64,000 nt of DNA from CAYHVK01 sp964360255 (GTDB lineage: Bacteria; Bdellovibrionota; Bdellovibrionia; Bdellovibrionales; UBA1609), in assembly GCA_964360255.1 (NCBI GenBank), contig CAYHVK010000012.1, positions 1-64,000 on the forward strand, in the 5' to 3' direction. A program made the position numbers and the translations under genes. Below are positions 34,306-42,690 of this stretch, in pieces; position 1 is the stretch's first letter, and every line of letters starts with the position of its first letter. The notes beneath the pieces are model-generated. The model had not been told where the DNA came from. It made no database searches and saw nothing but the letters and a program-made list of their open reading frames with translations.

Positions 34306-34827
34306 CTAGTAAGTGTCGTCATCGGCGCGAGAACCTGTCTCGTCGCCCATACCGCGAATCTCTTCGAGATATGTTTTGTCGTCAGCATCGTCTGAAGCTG
34401 ATGAAGAATCATCAAGCTCAAGCTCTTGGATGGCGGCTATAAAGTCTTTTTCAGTACGAAGATCTTTACGTAACATTTCAAGGAATTTATCAGCATAACG
34501 GGCCGTTAATTCTTCTACGTAACGGTCTAATTTGCCGTCCGCGAGGATCTTTTTACGGTTTTGGATTTTCTTCCAGAAATAGAGATAATGGTAACGGCAA
34601 TAGCCATCAACACTGCCAATTTGATCACAATCAGTAGCGCGGCAATAACGGCGGCCTTCAGCATCCGTTAAAATGATATCGTCATCCGTAGAAATAGCAT
34701 CGCTCGCATCAATTGCAGCTGCCACCGGCGGTGCCGCTGGTACTGGAACTTCTGGAACCTGAGTCTGCGCCGTCAAAATAGAAGGCGTATCTTTTTTAGC
34801 TTTTTGCTTACCGGTCGTTTTTGCCAT
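34306..34827 (-). CDS. Unknown protein with a small zinc-finger-like motif and acidic tail
   Basis: This 173-residue protein has a basic start, a Pro/Ala-rich linker, and then a C-x4-C-x9-C-x2-H motif at about residues 62-80 (YCRATDCDQIGS then GYCRYHY). A helical region follows (FWKKIQNRKKILADGKLDRY, then FLEMLRKDLRTEKDF) and an acidic Ser/Asp tail. Short fingers of the form CxxxxC...GxCxxH occur in some eukaryotic proteins; here the resemblance may be convergent. No signal peptide is seen. Metal binding is inferred from the spacing only. Confidence 0.72.
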   Translation of the reverse strand: MAKTTGKQKAKKDTPSILTAQTQVPEVPVPAAPPVAAAIDASDAISTDDDIILTDAEGRRYCRATDCDQIGSVDGYCRYHYLYFWKKIQNRKKILADGKLDRYVEELTARYADKFLEMLRKDLRTEKDFIAAIQELELDDSSSASDDADDKTYLEEIRGMGDETGSRADDDTY

Positions 34828-34858
34828 AGATTGAGCAATCTGAGGGATTTAGCCTGCC

Positions 34859-34886
34859 TTGTCAACCCTCAGTTTCAGTCTATGAT
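34859..34886 (+). promoter_or_regulatory. Sigma70-type promoter of the thiolase gene
   Basis: TTGTCA and TATGAT are separated by 16 bases and match the consensus at five of six positions each. The start would be about 40 bases before the thiolase ATG, which has AAGGAG seven bases upstream. Confidence 0.65.
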
Positions 34887-34932
34887 TTCCTCCGTAAAAT
34901 ATGGTACCAAAGAAAACTTCCAAGGAGACCCC

Positions 34933-36108
34933 ATGCAAAATGTATATATCGTCGCTGCACAACGTACGCCCGTCGGCTCTTTTCAAGGCGTATTCGCCAA
35001 TACTCCCGCCACTCAATTAGGCGCCGCTGCAATTAAAGCAGCTGTAGAAAAAGCCGGTATTGACGGCTCTCAAGTGGACGAATGCATTATGGGTGAGGTT
35101 TTGACTGCAGGTGTAGGCCAAGCTCCTGCCCGGCAAGCTCTTATTTATGCCGGTTTACCGAACTCAATCCCTTGCATAACAATTAATAAGGTCTGCGGCT
35201 CAGGCTTAAAAGCCGTTATGCTCGGTGCTGACTCCATTGCTCTAGGTAATTCACAAATCGTTATTGCTGGCGGCCAAGAGAATATGACTTTAGCGCCTCA
35301 TCTTTTAGATAATTCTCGCACTGGATACCGCATGGGTAATATTACGGCTCGCGATTCAATGCTCGCTGACGGCTTGTGGGATCCTTACAACAATTGGCAT
35401 ATGGGTAACGCCGCTGAGCTTTGCGTAAAAGAATATAAATTCACACGCGAAGAACAAGATGCCTTCGCAATTACAAGCTATAAGCGCGCGCAAAAAGCCA
35501 TTGCTGATGGTCTTTTCAAAGATCAAATCGTGGGCGTTGATGTTCAACAAGGTAAAGAAACAGTTAAAATTTTGGTTGATGAAGAGCCTGGCAAAGCCAA
35601 GTTCGATAAAATGGCAGGACTTCGCCCGGCTTTCGAAAAAGACGGCACAATCACAGCCGCTAACGCTTCAAAAATTAACGATGGTGCTGCAGCCACAGTA
35701 TTAATGTCTGAAAGCAAACTTAAAGAGCTCGGCAAAACTCCAATGGCTCGTATTGTAGCTTACGGACACTTTGCCCATGATCCGAAATGGTTTACAACAG
35801 CACCAGTCACTGCAATTAAGCGCACTCTAGAGAAAGCAAAACTCAAAGCTTCTGATATTGATCTTTACGAAATCAACGAAGCTTTTGCGAACGTGACTAT
35901 GGCGGCGATGAAAGATCTCGATATCCCACATGAAAAAGTAAATATCAATGGTGGCGCCATCGCAATTGGCCACCCTATTGGTGGTTCTGGTGCCCGTATT
36001 TTCACAACTCTTCTTTATAACTTGAAACAACAGAATAAACGTTATGGTTTAGCTACCCTTTGTATCGGTGGCGGCGAAGCCGTGGCATGTATCGTAGAGC
36101 GAGTGTAA
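34933..36108 (+). CDS. Acetyl-CoA C-acetyltransferase (thiolase II)
   Basis: The enzyme interconverts two acetyl-CoA and acetoacetyl-CoA. The 391-residue product shows the acyl-Cys in INKVCGSGLKAV, the catalytic His in GGAIAIGHPIG and the second Cys in LCIGGGEA. AAGGAG precedes ATG 34933 and excludes upstream in-frame starts. It is followed by a terminator and then the two CoA-transferase subunits, a pairing that fits acetoacetate or ketone-body use; atoB and phaA cannot be told apart here, so no symbol is given. Confidence 0.93.
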   Translation: MQNVYIVAAQRTPVGSFQGVFANTPATQLGAAAIKAAVEKAGIDGSQVDECIMGEVLTAGVGQAPARQALIYAGLPNSIPCITINKVCGSGLKAVMLGADSIALGNSQIVIAGGQENMTLAPHLLDNSRTGYRMGNITARDSMLADGLWDPYNNWHMGNAAELCVKEYKFTREEQDAFAITSYKRAQKAIADGLFKDQIVGVDVQQGKETVKILVDEEPGKAKFDKMAGLRPAFEKDGTITAANASKINDGAAATVLMSESKLKELGKTPMARIVAYGHFAHDPKWFTTAPVTAIKRTLEKAKLKASDIDLYEINEAFANVTMAAMKDLDIPHEKVNINGGAIAIGHPIGGSGARIFTTLLYNLKQQNKRYGLATLCIGGGEAVACIVERV

Positions 36109-36114
36109 TAATTT

Positions 36115-36146
36115 AAAAAAGCAGCAGTTATATCTGCTGCTTTTTT
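36115..36146 (+). terminator. Terminator between thiolase and CoA-transferase genes
   Basis: AAAAAAGCAGCAG and CTGCTGCTTTTTT pair around a six-base loop (TTATAT) and end in a T run, a strong factor-independent terminator. It lies only about 25 bases before the next gene, so the transferase genes need read-through or their own promoter. Confidence 0.9.
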
Positions 36147-36171
36147 GTACCTAAAAAACTGTGAGGATCGG

Positions 36172-36864
36172 ATGAGTAAACTTTTTAACAGTGCAAAAGA
36201 AGCGCTTCATGATGTTAAAAGCGATCAGACTATTTTAGTTGGTGGCTTTGGACTTTGCGGAATTCCTGAAAATTTGATTCTCGCACTTCGGGATTCGGGC
36301 GCCAAAGGTCTCACCTGCGTTTCTAACAACGCCGGCGTTGATGATTTTGGCCTCGGCTTACTTCTCCACACTCGTCAGATTAAAAAAATGATGTCGAGCT
36401 ACGTGGGCGAAAATGCCACTTTTGAAAAACAGTATTTGAGTGGCGAACTCGAATTGGAATTCTGTCCACAAGGCACCCTCGCCGAAAGACTTCGCGCTGG
36501 TGGAGCCGGCATCCCCGCGTTTTACACTCCAACTGGCGTGGGAACATTAGTCGCTGAAGGTAAAGAGACTCGCGAATTTAACGGCCGTCAGTATGTTTTA
36601 GAAAAAGGCATCACTGGTGATTTTGCTTTAGTTAAAGCCTGGAAAGCTGATCCATTCGGCAATCTTGTTTTCAGAAAAACCGCCCGTAACTTTAACCCCA
36701 TGATTGCAACAGCTGGCAAAATTACCATCGCTGAAGTCGAAGAGATGGTTCCGCTCGGTGCTATTGAGCCCGATCAAGTTCACACACCTGGCGTTTACGT
36801 TAAACGCATTATCGTAACGAAGAACCAAGAAAAACGTATTGAGCAAAGAACGGTGAGCAAATAA
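36172..36864 (+). CDS. scoA: 3-oxoacid CoA-transferase subunit A
   Basis: With subunit B this enzyme moves CoA from succinyl-CoA to acetoacetate (or a related 3-oxoacid). The 230-residue alpha subunit has the oxyanion motif GGFGLCGIPENLI, and NNAGVDDFGLG. GTGAGG precedes ATG 36172. Its stop overlaps the start of subunit B as TAATG. The choice of succinyl- versus acetate-linked transferase cannot be made with certainty from the sequence. Confidence 0.9.
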   Translation: MSKLFNSAKEALHDVKSDQTILVGGFGLCGIPENLILALRDSGAKGLTCVSNNAGVDDFGLGLLLHTRQIKKMMSSYVGENATFEKQYLSGELELEFCPQGTLAERLRAGGAGIPAFYTPTGVGTLVAEGKETREFNGRQYVLEKGITGDFALVKAWKADPFGNLVFRKTARNFNPMIATAGKITIAEVEEMVPLGAIEPDQVHTPGVYVKRIIVTKNQEKRIEQRTVSK

Positions 36865-37529
36865 TGGCTGAATTATTAACACGTGAACAGATCGCCCAAC
36901 GTGTGGCTTTAGAAGTGAAAGAAAATTTCTGCGTGAACTTGGGTATTGGCATTCCCACTCTCGTCGCCAATTATATCCCGGCTTCAAAAAACGTTATGTT
37001 ACAGAGCGAAAATGGCCTTCTCGGCATGGGCGCTTTCCCGAAAGAGAGCGAAATTGATGCAGATTTAATTAACGCCGGAAAACAAACTGTAACAGCTGTA
37101 CCGGGAGCGAGTTTTTTCTCGAGCGCCGACAGCTTCGCAATGATCCGCGGTGGTCACATTGATTTAACAGTTCTCGGCGCTATGCAAGTCGACGCCAATG
37201 GCGATATCGCCAACTGGATGATTCCGGGCAAACTTGTTAAGGGCATGGGCGGCGCCATGGATTTAGTTGCAGGCGCACGTCGCGTAATCGTAGCTATGCA
37301 ACACGCGGACAGCAAAGGCGTATCTAAACTTGTTAAAAAATGCACGCTGCCGCTGACGGGCCAGAAATGCATTCAGCAAATTGTCACTGATCGCGCGATG
37401 ATTGAAATCACTCCTGAAGGATTCTTGTTAAAAGAATATGCTCCGGGTTGGTCAATTGAAGAGATCACTAAAGCTACGGGCGCAGAACTTCGCATCGCTG
37501 CTGATGTAAAAGAAATGAAATTCAACTAA
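36864..37529 (+). CDS. scoB: 3-oxoacid CoA-transferase subunit B
   Basis: The 221-residue beta subunit carries the catalytic Glu in SENGLLGMG, which forms the enzyme-CoA thioester, and the GIGIPTLVANY substrate loop. Its ATG overlaps the subunit A stop by one base. A strong terminator follows. Together with the upstream thiolase it completes acetoacetate to acetyl-CoA conversion. Confidence 0.92.
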   Translation: MAELLTREQIAQRVALEVKENFCVNLGIGIPTLVANYIPASKNVMLQSENGLLGMGAFPKESEIDADLINAGKQTVTAVPGASFFSSADSFAMIRGGHIDLTVLGAMQVDANGDIANWMIPGKLVKGMGGAMDLVAGARRVIVAMQHADSKGVSKLVKKCTLPLTGQKCIQQIVTDRAMIEITPEGFLLKEYAPGWSIEEITKATGAELRIAADVKEMKFN

Positions 37530-37554
37530 AGATAATTTACATTTTAAGTGATTT

Positions 37555-37585
37555 AAAAAAGCGACTAGTGACAGTCGCTTTTTTA
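37555..37585. terminator. Bidirectional terminator between scoB and the CNB gene
   Basis: AAAAAAGCGACT and AGTCGCTTTTTT pair around a six-base loop (AGTGAC). A and T runs on both sides let it stop transcription from either converging gene. The minus-strand stop begins at 37586, right at its end. Confidence 0.9.
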
Positions 37586-38572
37586 TTAGGCCTGAAGACG
37601 ACCGAGACCGAAGACGATTTCCCAATACGGGTGAATGGTTTCGATGTCTTTAAGAATGAATTTTTGCGTGAGCACTCCGCCCTCGCCCGATTGCTTTTCT
37701 TGCACGAGACCTTTTTCTGCCAAAGAATCAGATTCGTTAACGTTGACAAGATAACCCAAATCTTTCATTGAGTTGTTTTGCATATCCGTCAGGCTGACTT
37801 GCACAAAACCTTTATCGTCCACTTGAGCTTTGCGCCCGTAGAAAATGAGCGCCTTCATAATTGGCATTTCTTTCTCAGTGATAGTCACCCGCTTGGCTTC
37901 GTCTTTAAAAAGATAGTCATTGTACCAATCTGTGAATTTCGTAATCAGCTCATGTTTTAGAATTGTGACTTTTTTTCGACCTTCGCTCAGCTCTTCAACT
38001 TTAGTAATACCGAAACCCTGAAGAGCCTCGAGCATTTTATCCATCTTAGTCGTCGGGGTCTGAAATATCTGAATCGTATAATTTCTAAGAGTATAATACG
38101 GGATCACTAAGCCATCGCCTTCTTTCTCACCAGATTTATAGCCAATAAGAGAAATAAGTCCGCAGAGACGCGTGATCATGTGAGGGGCAAAAAGCGTAGT
38201 CTCTTCTTTCGAAGCTTGTTCTAGATTTTTAATACGGGCATTCGCATCGCGCAGTTTTGCGTTGATGGTTTTAACCATCGCCTTCAGCCATTCAGGGAAT
38301 GTTTTGAACTGTGCATAGAGCGCTGTAAATGGCAGGCGCACAATCACGGCATCAGTTTTCGCTTTTGCACCGGCTGATCGAGGCTTGCCATCGAAAAAAG
38401 CCATTTCGCCTAGCATTTCACCGGGACCTAAAACGGCAAGCTCAATATCTGATGAGCCTTTAGCTTTCGTGATGGCTACAGAACCCTTTTTAATAACATA
38501 CATGGCGTCCGAGGCATCACCCTCGCGAAACAACACTTCGCCCTTTTTTAGTTCTCTAACATCACCGGCCAT
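37586..38572 (-). CDS. Cyclic nucleotide-binding domain protein with unknown C-terminus
   Basis: Residues about 5-115 form a cAMP-receptor-type beta-roll (LKKGEVLFREGDASDAMYVI, the phosphate cassette GEMAFFDGKPRSAGA). The remaining 200 residues are not the usual CRP helix-turn-helix; they contain helical segments and two weak winged-helix-like stretches (KMDKMLEALQGFGITKVEEL and KDLGYLVNVNESDSLAEKGL). The protein may be a cAMP effector that is not a classical regulator. No ribosome site precedes the ATG; a palindrome sits there instead. The cassette is close to that of cAMP-binding proteins, but cGMP cannot be excluded. Confidence 0.8.
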   Translation of the reverse strand: MAGDVRELKKGEVLFREGDASDAMYVIKKGSVAITKAKGSSDIELAVLGPGEMLGEMAFFDGKPRSAGAKAKTDAVIVRLPFTALYAQFKTFPEWLKAMVKTINAKLRDANARIKNLEQASKEETTLFAPHMITRLCGLISLIGYKSGEKEGDGLVIPYYTLRNYTIQIFQTPTTKMDKMLEALQGFGITKVEELSEGRKKVTILKHELITKFTDWYNDYLFKDEAKRVTITEKEMPIMKALIFYGRKAQVDDKGFVQVSLTDMQNNSMKDLGYLVNVNESDSLAEKGLVQEKQSGEGGVLTQKFILKDIETIHPYWEIVFGLGRLQA

Positions 38573-38587
38573 AGATAAATATTATCT
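38573..38587. promoter_or_regulatory. Palindrome directly before the CNB gene start
   Basis: On the minus strand AGATAA-TAT-TTATCT ends at the base before the ATG, in the place a ribosome site would occupy. It could be an operator or a translation-control structure. Confidence 0.4.
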
Positions 38588-38645
38588 GTATTTAAGCGCG
38601 AAAACAAAACCGTGCGCTCACCATGAGAAAGAGCTAGACCTCAGT

Positions 38646-40118
38646 CTAAGCCCGAAAACGAAGTGGAAGATCATCTGTTTTCACCGGAGCCGGCTTTACA
38701 TCACCTATAGTATACACGCGAAGTGAATTAGTTTTTGAACCCTGACTCACAGGCATTCCGAGAGTCAGAATAACTTTATCACCAGGGCCTGCAAAGCCAT
38801 ACTGGACAAGCTGTTTCTCAATTTGCTCCATAGCCTCTTCAGAGCTTTTGTAAGGCTGAATATGAAAGGTATTAAGACCCCAAACAAGCTCAAGTCTATT
38901 GAGCGCTTCGAGCTTATAAGTGCAAGCCACGATTGGCGCTTTAGGACGATATTTAGAAATAAGTGAAGCTGTTCGACCCGTCGTCGTTAAACAGACAATA
39001 GCGACCGCGTTCAGCTTGAGAGCACAAAGTGAAGCGCTGATACTTATCGATTCAGCGGTGTCTAAATTCTCTTTCTCAAGAGAGATATCGTAAAAATAGC
39101 TGCCCGTTTTTTCAACTTCGAGAATAATATCGTGCATGGTTTGAATGCATTTAACTGGGTAAGCTCCACTTGCTGATTCAGCCGAGAGCATTAAAGCATC
39201 AGAGCCATCTAAGACGGCATTCGCAATATCTGTAATTTCTGCCCGTGTGGGAGTGGGGTTCACGACCATGCTATCTAACATTTGCGTCGCGGTAATAACT
39301 GGCCGGCCAATCTCATTGCAAACGGCAATAATACGCTTCTGTAAAAGTGGGAGCTGAGTCGCCCCCGCTTCAATAGCTAAGTCTCCACGAGCCACCATCA
39401 CGGCATCACTGAGGTGAACGATCTCGACCAGATTATCTAAAGCCTCGAGCATTTCAATTTTAGCGATGATTTTAACTTGTGGATTTTTTGCATTAATAAG
39501 CTCACGTAACTTCTTGATATCAGAGCCACGTCGAACAAAACTTAAAGCGATATAATCCACATTATTGGCAAGACCAAATTCGAGATCCGCAAAATCTTTT
39601 TCAGTCATGCACTCAACCGGTAAAATGGCTCCCGGCAAGTTCATGCCTTTGCGCTCTTTAAGTTCTCCGCCGTATACAATACGCGCCTTGATTTCATCTG
39701 CCCCCACATGAGTCACTGAAAGCTCAAGGAGTCCATCATCTAATAGGATTTTCGTGCCGATTTTGCACGATTGCGGGAGCTCTTTAAAGTCAGTGCTTAG
39801 CACTTCTTCATCACCCTCTTTAACCGTTGTTGAAATACGAATCTCTTCGCCTTCTTTTAAGAAGACCTTTTTATTCTTAAGAAGACCCACACGAATCTTA
39901 GGACCTTGTAGATCTTGCAGCAAAGCCACTGGAGCTTTCAATTTTTGGCTGATTTCACGAATGGAATTGATCACCTTTAAATGATCTTCATGTTTACCGT
40001 GAGAAAAATTAAGGCGAGCTACATTGAGACCCGCCTTAATTAACTTTTCTAACATCTCAGGTGATTGTGACGCCGGACCAATAGTCCCTACAATTTTCGT
40101 TCTACGATGTGCCAGCAT
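38646..40118 (-). CDS. pyk: Pyruvate kinase
   Basis: The enzyme makes pyruvate and ATP from phosphoenolpyruvate. The 490-residue protein has the N-terminal RTKIVGTIGPAS and FSHGKHEDH motifs, the catalytic segment IIAKIEMLEALDN, ITATQMLDSM and the DGSDALMLSAESASG signature, and the C-terminal regulatory domain. AGGAA precedes the ATG. It follows the coiled-coil gene by 19 bases and may be cotranscribed. Confidence 0.95.
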   Translation of the reverse strand: MLAHRRTKIVGTIGPASQSPEMLEKLIKAGLNVARLNFSHGKHEDHLKVINSIREISQKLKAPVALLQDLQGPKIRVGLLKNKKVFLKEGEEIRISTTVKEGDEEVLSTDFKELPQSCKIGTKILLDDGLLELSVTHVGADEIKARIVYGGELKERKGMNLPGAILPVECMTEKDFADLEFGLANNVDYIALSFVRRGSDIKKLRELINAKNPQVKIIAKIEMLEALDNLVEIVHLSDAVMVARGDLAIEAGATQLPLLQKRIIAVCNEIGRPVITATQMLDSMVVNPTPTRAEITDIANAVLDGSDALMLSAESASGAYPVKCIQTMHDIILEVEKTGSYFYDISLEKENLDTAESISISASLCALKLNAVAIVCLTTTGRTASLISKYRPKAPIVACTYKLEALNRLELVWGLNTFHIQPYKSSEEAMEQIEKQLVQYGFAGPGDKVILTLGMPVSQGSKTNSLRVYTIGDVKPAPVKTDDLPLRFRA

Positions 40119-40137
40119 GATGTCTTATTCCTATTGA

Positions 40138-41814
40138 TTAAGCTTTTTTAGAAACAGACATTATATTATCAATGTGATCTTTGTTTCGTCGAGTCACATC
40201 TTTAATTTCTTTTTCATACTTAGCTTGAGTCTGACGGTTTTGATCTTCATACTTCATCTTAACCGCCTCAACCTGGGCGTCATTAGCCTTCTTCAGCTCA
40301 GTAACGAGCTGCTTCTCTTTAGCATCGCGCATACGCTTTTCACGTACAAATTGGTCATTAAGTTCAGAAATGCGCTTTTCATATTTTGAAGTAAGGTCCG
40401 CAAGTTTCTGCTGACCTTCGCCTTCTGTGCGCTGAAGTTGCTCGCGCAGGCCTTGCACAGCTAGAATTTTATCTTTCTCTTGCACGGCGCGCTGCTCACG
40501 GGCTTCATTTTCTTTATTTTCTTTTAACATCTCTACACTGGTCTGAAAGTTTTCGCGGAGGCGTTTTTCTTTAGTGATTGAGTCATTGCGAATCAAATCA
40601 ACTCGGCCTTCTGTGGCCAGCTCTTTAAACTCATTGCGAACTTCAAAATCATTACGGGCCTGATCGAGGGCCTGACGCTGCCGCGCACCCTCAGCCTGTG
40701 AGTTGGCGAGCGTGCGACGAGTTGTCGAGCTTACAATTTTATCCGTCTCGGCACGGATTTTTTTAATATTATTTGCGTTCTCTTGATTCGCCATATCGAG
40801 GGTTTCTTTACGCGCATTTTCTAAATACTCAAACTTATCTTGATAAGAGTTCTGCACATTTTTAATCTGCTGACTCGCCTTACGATTAGCCTGAGCTTCC
40901 GCAATATTCACCTTTTCTTTCTGACGACTCAGTTCGCTCTCGAGTCGCGATTCACGGCTGTCGATACGATCTTCAACTGAATTTTTAAAATCAGATTGAA
41001 ACTGATTTTGTGTTTCAGCGCGCTTCTCAAGTTCACGGCCATATTTTTCACGTACGTCTTTCAGTGACTCTTTGTAATCCGCTGAATAATTGCCGAGCTG
41101 TTGATTCTGCGCCTCTTCACGGTTTTTTGCGTCATTCATATGATTGCTGTAAATACGCATTTTATCGCTGGAGTGCTGCACCTCTTGATTACGCAAACGC
41201 TGGTTCGCATTCGTGCGAGTTTGGCGAAGATCGTTCTTAAGCCCTGAAACAGATTCGTTATGGTAATCACGAAAAGTTTCCATCTCTTTGTTATGAGCTT
41301 CGTTAATTTGCGCACGAGTGGCATCAAGAGACTTCTTTTGTTGTTCACGCATCTCTTCGACGTTTTTGATGTAGTTGCTCTCAGCATTCGCAATGGCTTC
41401 ACTGTACTTATTATTGAGCTCGGCGGTGCGATCTTCTTTGCCCAAATTGGCCTGCTTAATTTCGCTTCTCGCCGCCTGCTTAGTCACATCTGTTTTAAGA
41501 GCGTTGTCATTCATCAAACGCTCGAGCTGAGTTGTGTGCATTTTACGTAAATCATCGATTTCTTTTTGGTAACGCTGATCCCGCTTGCTGAGCGACTGGG
41601 ATGCTTTTTCTTTTATCGCGCTCAGTTCTGCGGCTCGTGATTTGTCTTTTGAGTTGATCGATTCAGAATACTTCTGATCAATAGCCTGCAATTCATTTTG
41701 GTGCTTTTTGATAAGTGCCGCTTCTTTTTTGCGATACTCTTCACGAAGCTTGCGTGTTGCATCGTCTGCACCACTAGAACCTGAATTGCCACCTGAGCTT
41801 GATACGCTAGACAT
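40138..41814 (-). CDS. Long coiled-coil protein
   Basis: The 558-residue protein has a Ser/Gly-rich start and then about 520 residues of nearly unbroken charged, Gln- and Lys-rich helix with heptad-like spacing, as in cytoskeletal or scaffold proteins. There is no signal peptide or membrane helix. GGGGAG precedes ATG 41814, which decides the start. Bdellovibrio has a described coiled-coil protein for cell shape; whether this is its relative I cannot say. It lies between the FecR-like gene and pyk on the same strand. Confidence 0.75.
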   Translation of the reverse strand: MSSVSSSGGNSGSSGADDATRKLREEYRKKEAALIKKHQNELQAIDQKYSESINSKDKSRAAELSAIKEKASQSLSKRDQRYQKEIDDLRKMHTTQLERLMNDNALKTDVTKQAARSEIKQANLGKEDRTAELNNKYSEAIANAESNYIKNVEEMREQQKKSLDATRAQINEAHNKEMETFRDYHNESVSGLKNDLRQTRTNANQRLRNQEVQHSSDKMRIYSNHMNDAKNREEAQNQQLGNYSADYKESLKDVREKYGRELEKRAETQNQFQSDFKNSVEDRIDSRESRLESELSRQKEKVNIAEAQANRKASQQIKNVQNSYQDKFEYLENARKETLDMANQENANNIKKIRAETDKIVSSTTRRTLANSQAEGARQRQALDQARNDFEVRNEFKELATEGRVDLIRNDSITKEKRLRENFQTSVEMLKENKENEAREQRAVQEKDKILAVQGLREQLQRTEGEGQQKLADLTSKYEKRISELNDQFVREKRMRDAKEKQLVTELKKANDAQVEAVKMKYEDQNRQTQAKYEKEIKDVTRRNKDHIDNIMSVSKKA

Positions 41815-41943
41815 AATAACTCCCCTTCGCACGTGAGAAAATGGTGCGACTGCATAAGTAAATATTAGCACTTTTTTCGTATGATATTGATACGGAGGAC
41901 GAACGATCTCGACCAACGACCTAAGCGTCGCCTAGAAAAAGAA

Positions 41944-42690
41944 TTAGAAGTCGAGGAAGTTTTTTCTTCTGAACATTTCGCGGTAGTAGTTTTCTTCTTT
42001 TTGCCGCTGCTCTTTAAGACGCTTTAAACGATCTTCTTCTTCCCGCTGATCAGCGAGCTGGCGATTGATAGTTTCTAAATACCAAGGACCCACTAAGCTC
42101 AAGCTTTCTCGCCATTTAGGAATAAACTCTTCAAAGTCCGATTTAAATACCGCGAACTCGGACTGCACGAAAAAACGGGCCCATTTTTCGATAAATCCCG
42201 TAAGAGGCATAGAGCGCGGATACTGAGTTTTAGCAATACCCGACGTTTGCACAGGTCCGAACTCATTCATCAGACCAGCTGGCAAAACCACCCTCTCTTT
42301 GCTCCCGAGCGGTATAAAACCAATTTCAGCTGTAAGATTATTCACTACGACACGCTCGTCTGAAGCATCAAGAATGGCCAAACCATTTTTAATTTCAATT
42401 CGACTGAATAAGCTTTCTACGTAAATGGGTCTTGCTGTTGCACGTACCATCATCTGCCCTTTTATAATTTTAATTCTATGGGCATTAAGCCGTGTCATTT
42501 CTGAATTCTTAAGAAGACGGATTTCGCCTGCACCAAAATTTAAAGCGGCAGCGTCGTTTTCACTGCGGATTGAACAGCTCAGCAGATTTTTAAGACAATT
42601 TTTAGGAACCGTAACAAGCTCAGCCTTCACTTTAACTTCTACGAAGCTGAGTAGAATAAAAAGAAATAAACGAAAGAATTTTTCGCTCAT
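41944..42690 (-). CDS. Secreted FecR-like protein, unknown function
   Basis: The 248-residue precursor has an N-terminal signal (FLFILLSFVEVKVKA). Residues about 45-140 have a FecR-like beta pattern (LLKNSEMTRLNAHRIKIIKG, RIEIKNGLAILDAS). The C-terminus is a charged helix (REEEDRLKRLKEQRQKEENY) ending in NFLDF. There is no anti-sigma membrane segment, so a FecR-type signalling role is unlikely; it may be a periplasmic scaffold. The start overlaps the stop of the TPR gene as ATGA. Confidence 0.65.
   Translation of the reverse strand: MSEKFFRLFLFILLSFVEVKVKAELVTVPKNCLKNLLSCSIRSENDAAALNFGAGEIRLLKNSEMTRLNAHRIKIIKGQMMVRATARPIYVESLFSRIEIKNGLAILDASDERVVVNNLTAEIGFIPLGSKERVVLPAGLMNEFGPVQTSGIAKTQYPRSMPLTGFIEKWARFFVQSEFAVFKSDFEEFIPKWRESLSLVGPWYLETINRQLADQREEEDRLKRLKEQRQKEENYYREMFRRKNFLDF

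Noticed and set aside
41944..42690. FecR anti-sigma factor
   Set aside because: It has a cleavable signal and no membrane-spanning anti-sigma segment, and no sigma factor gene is adjacent.
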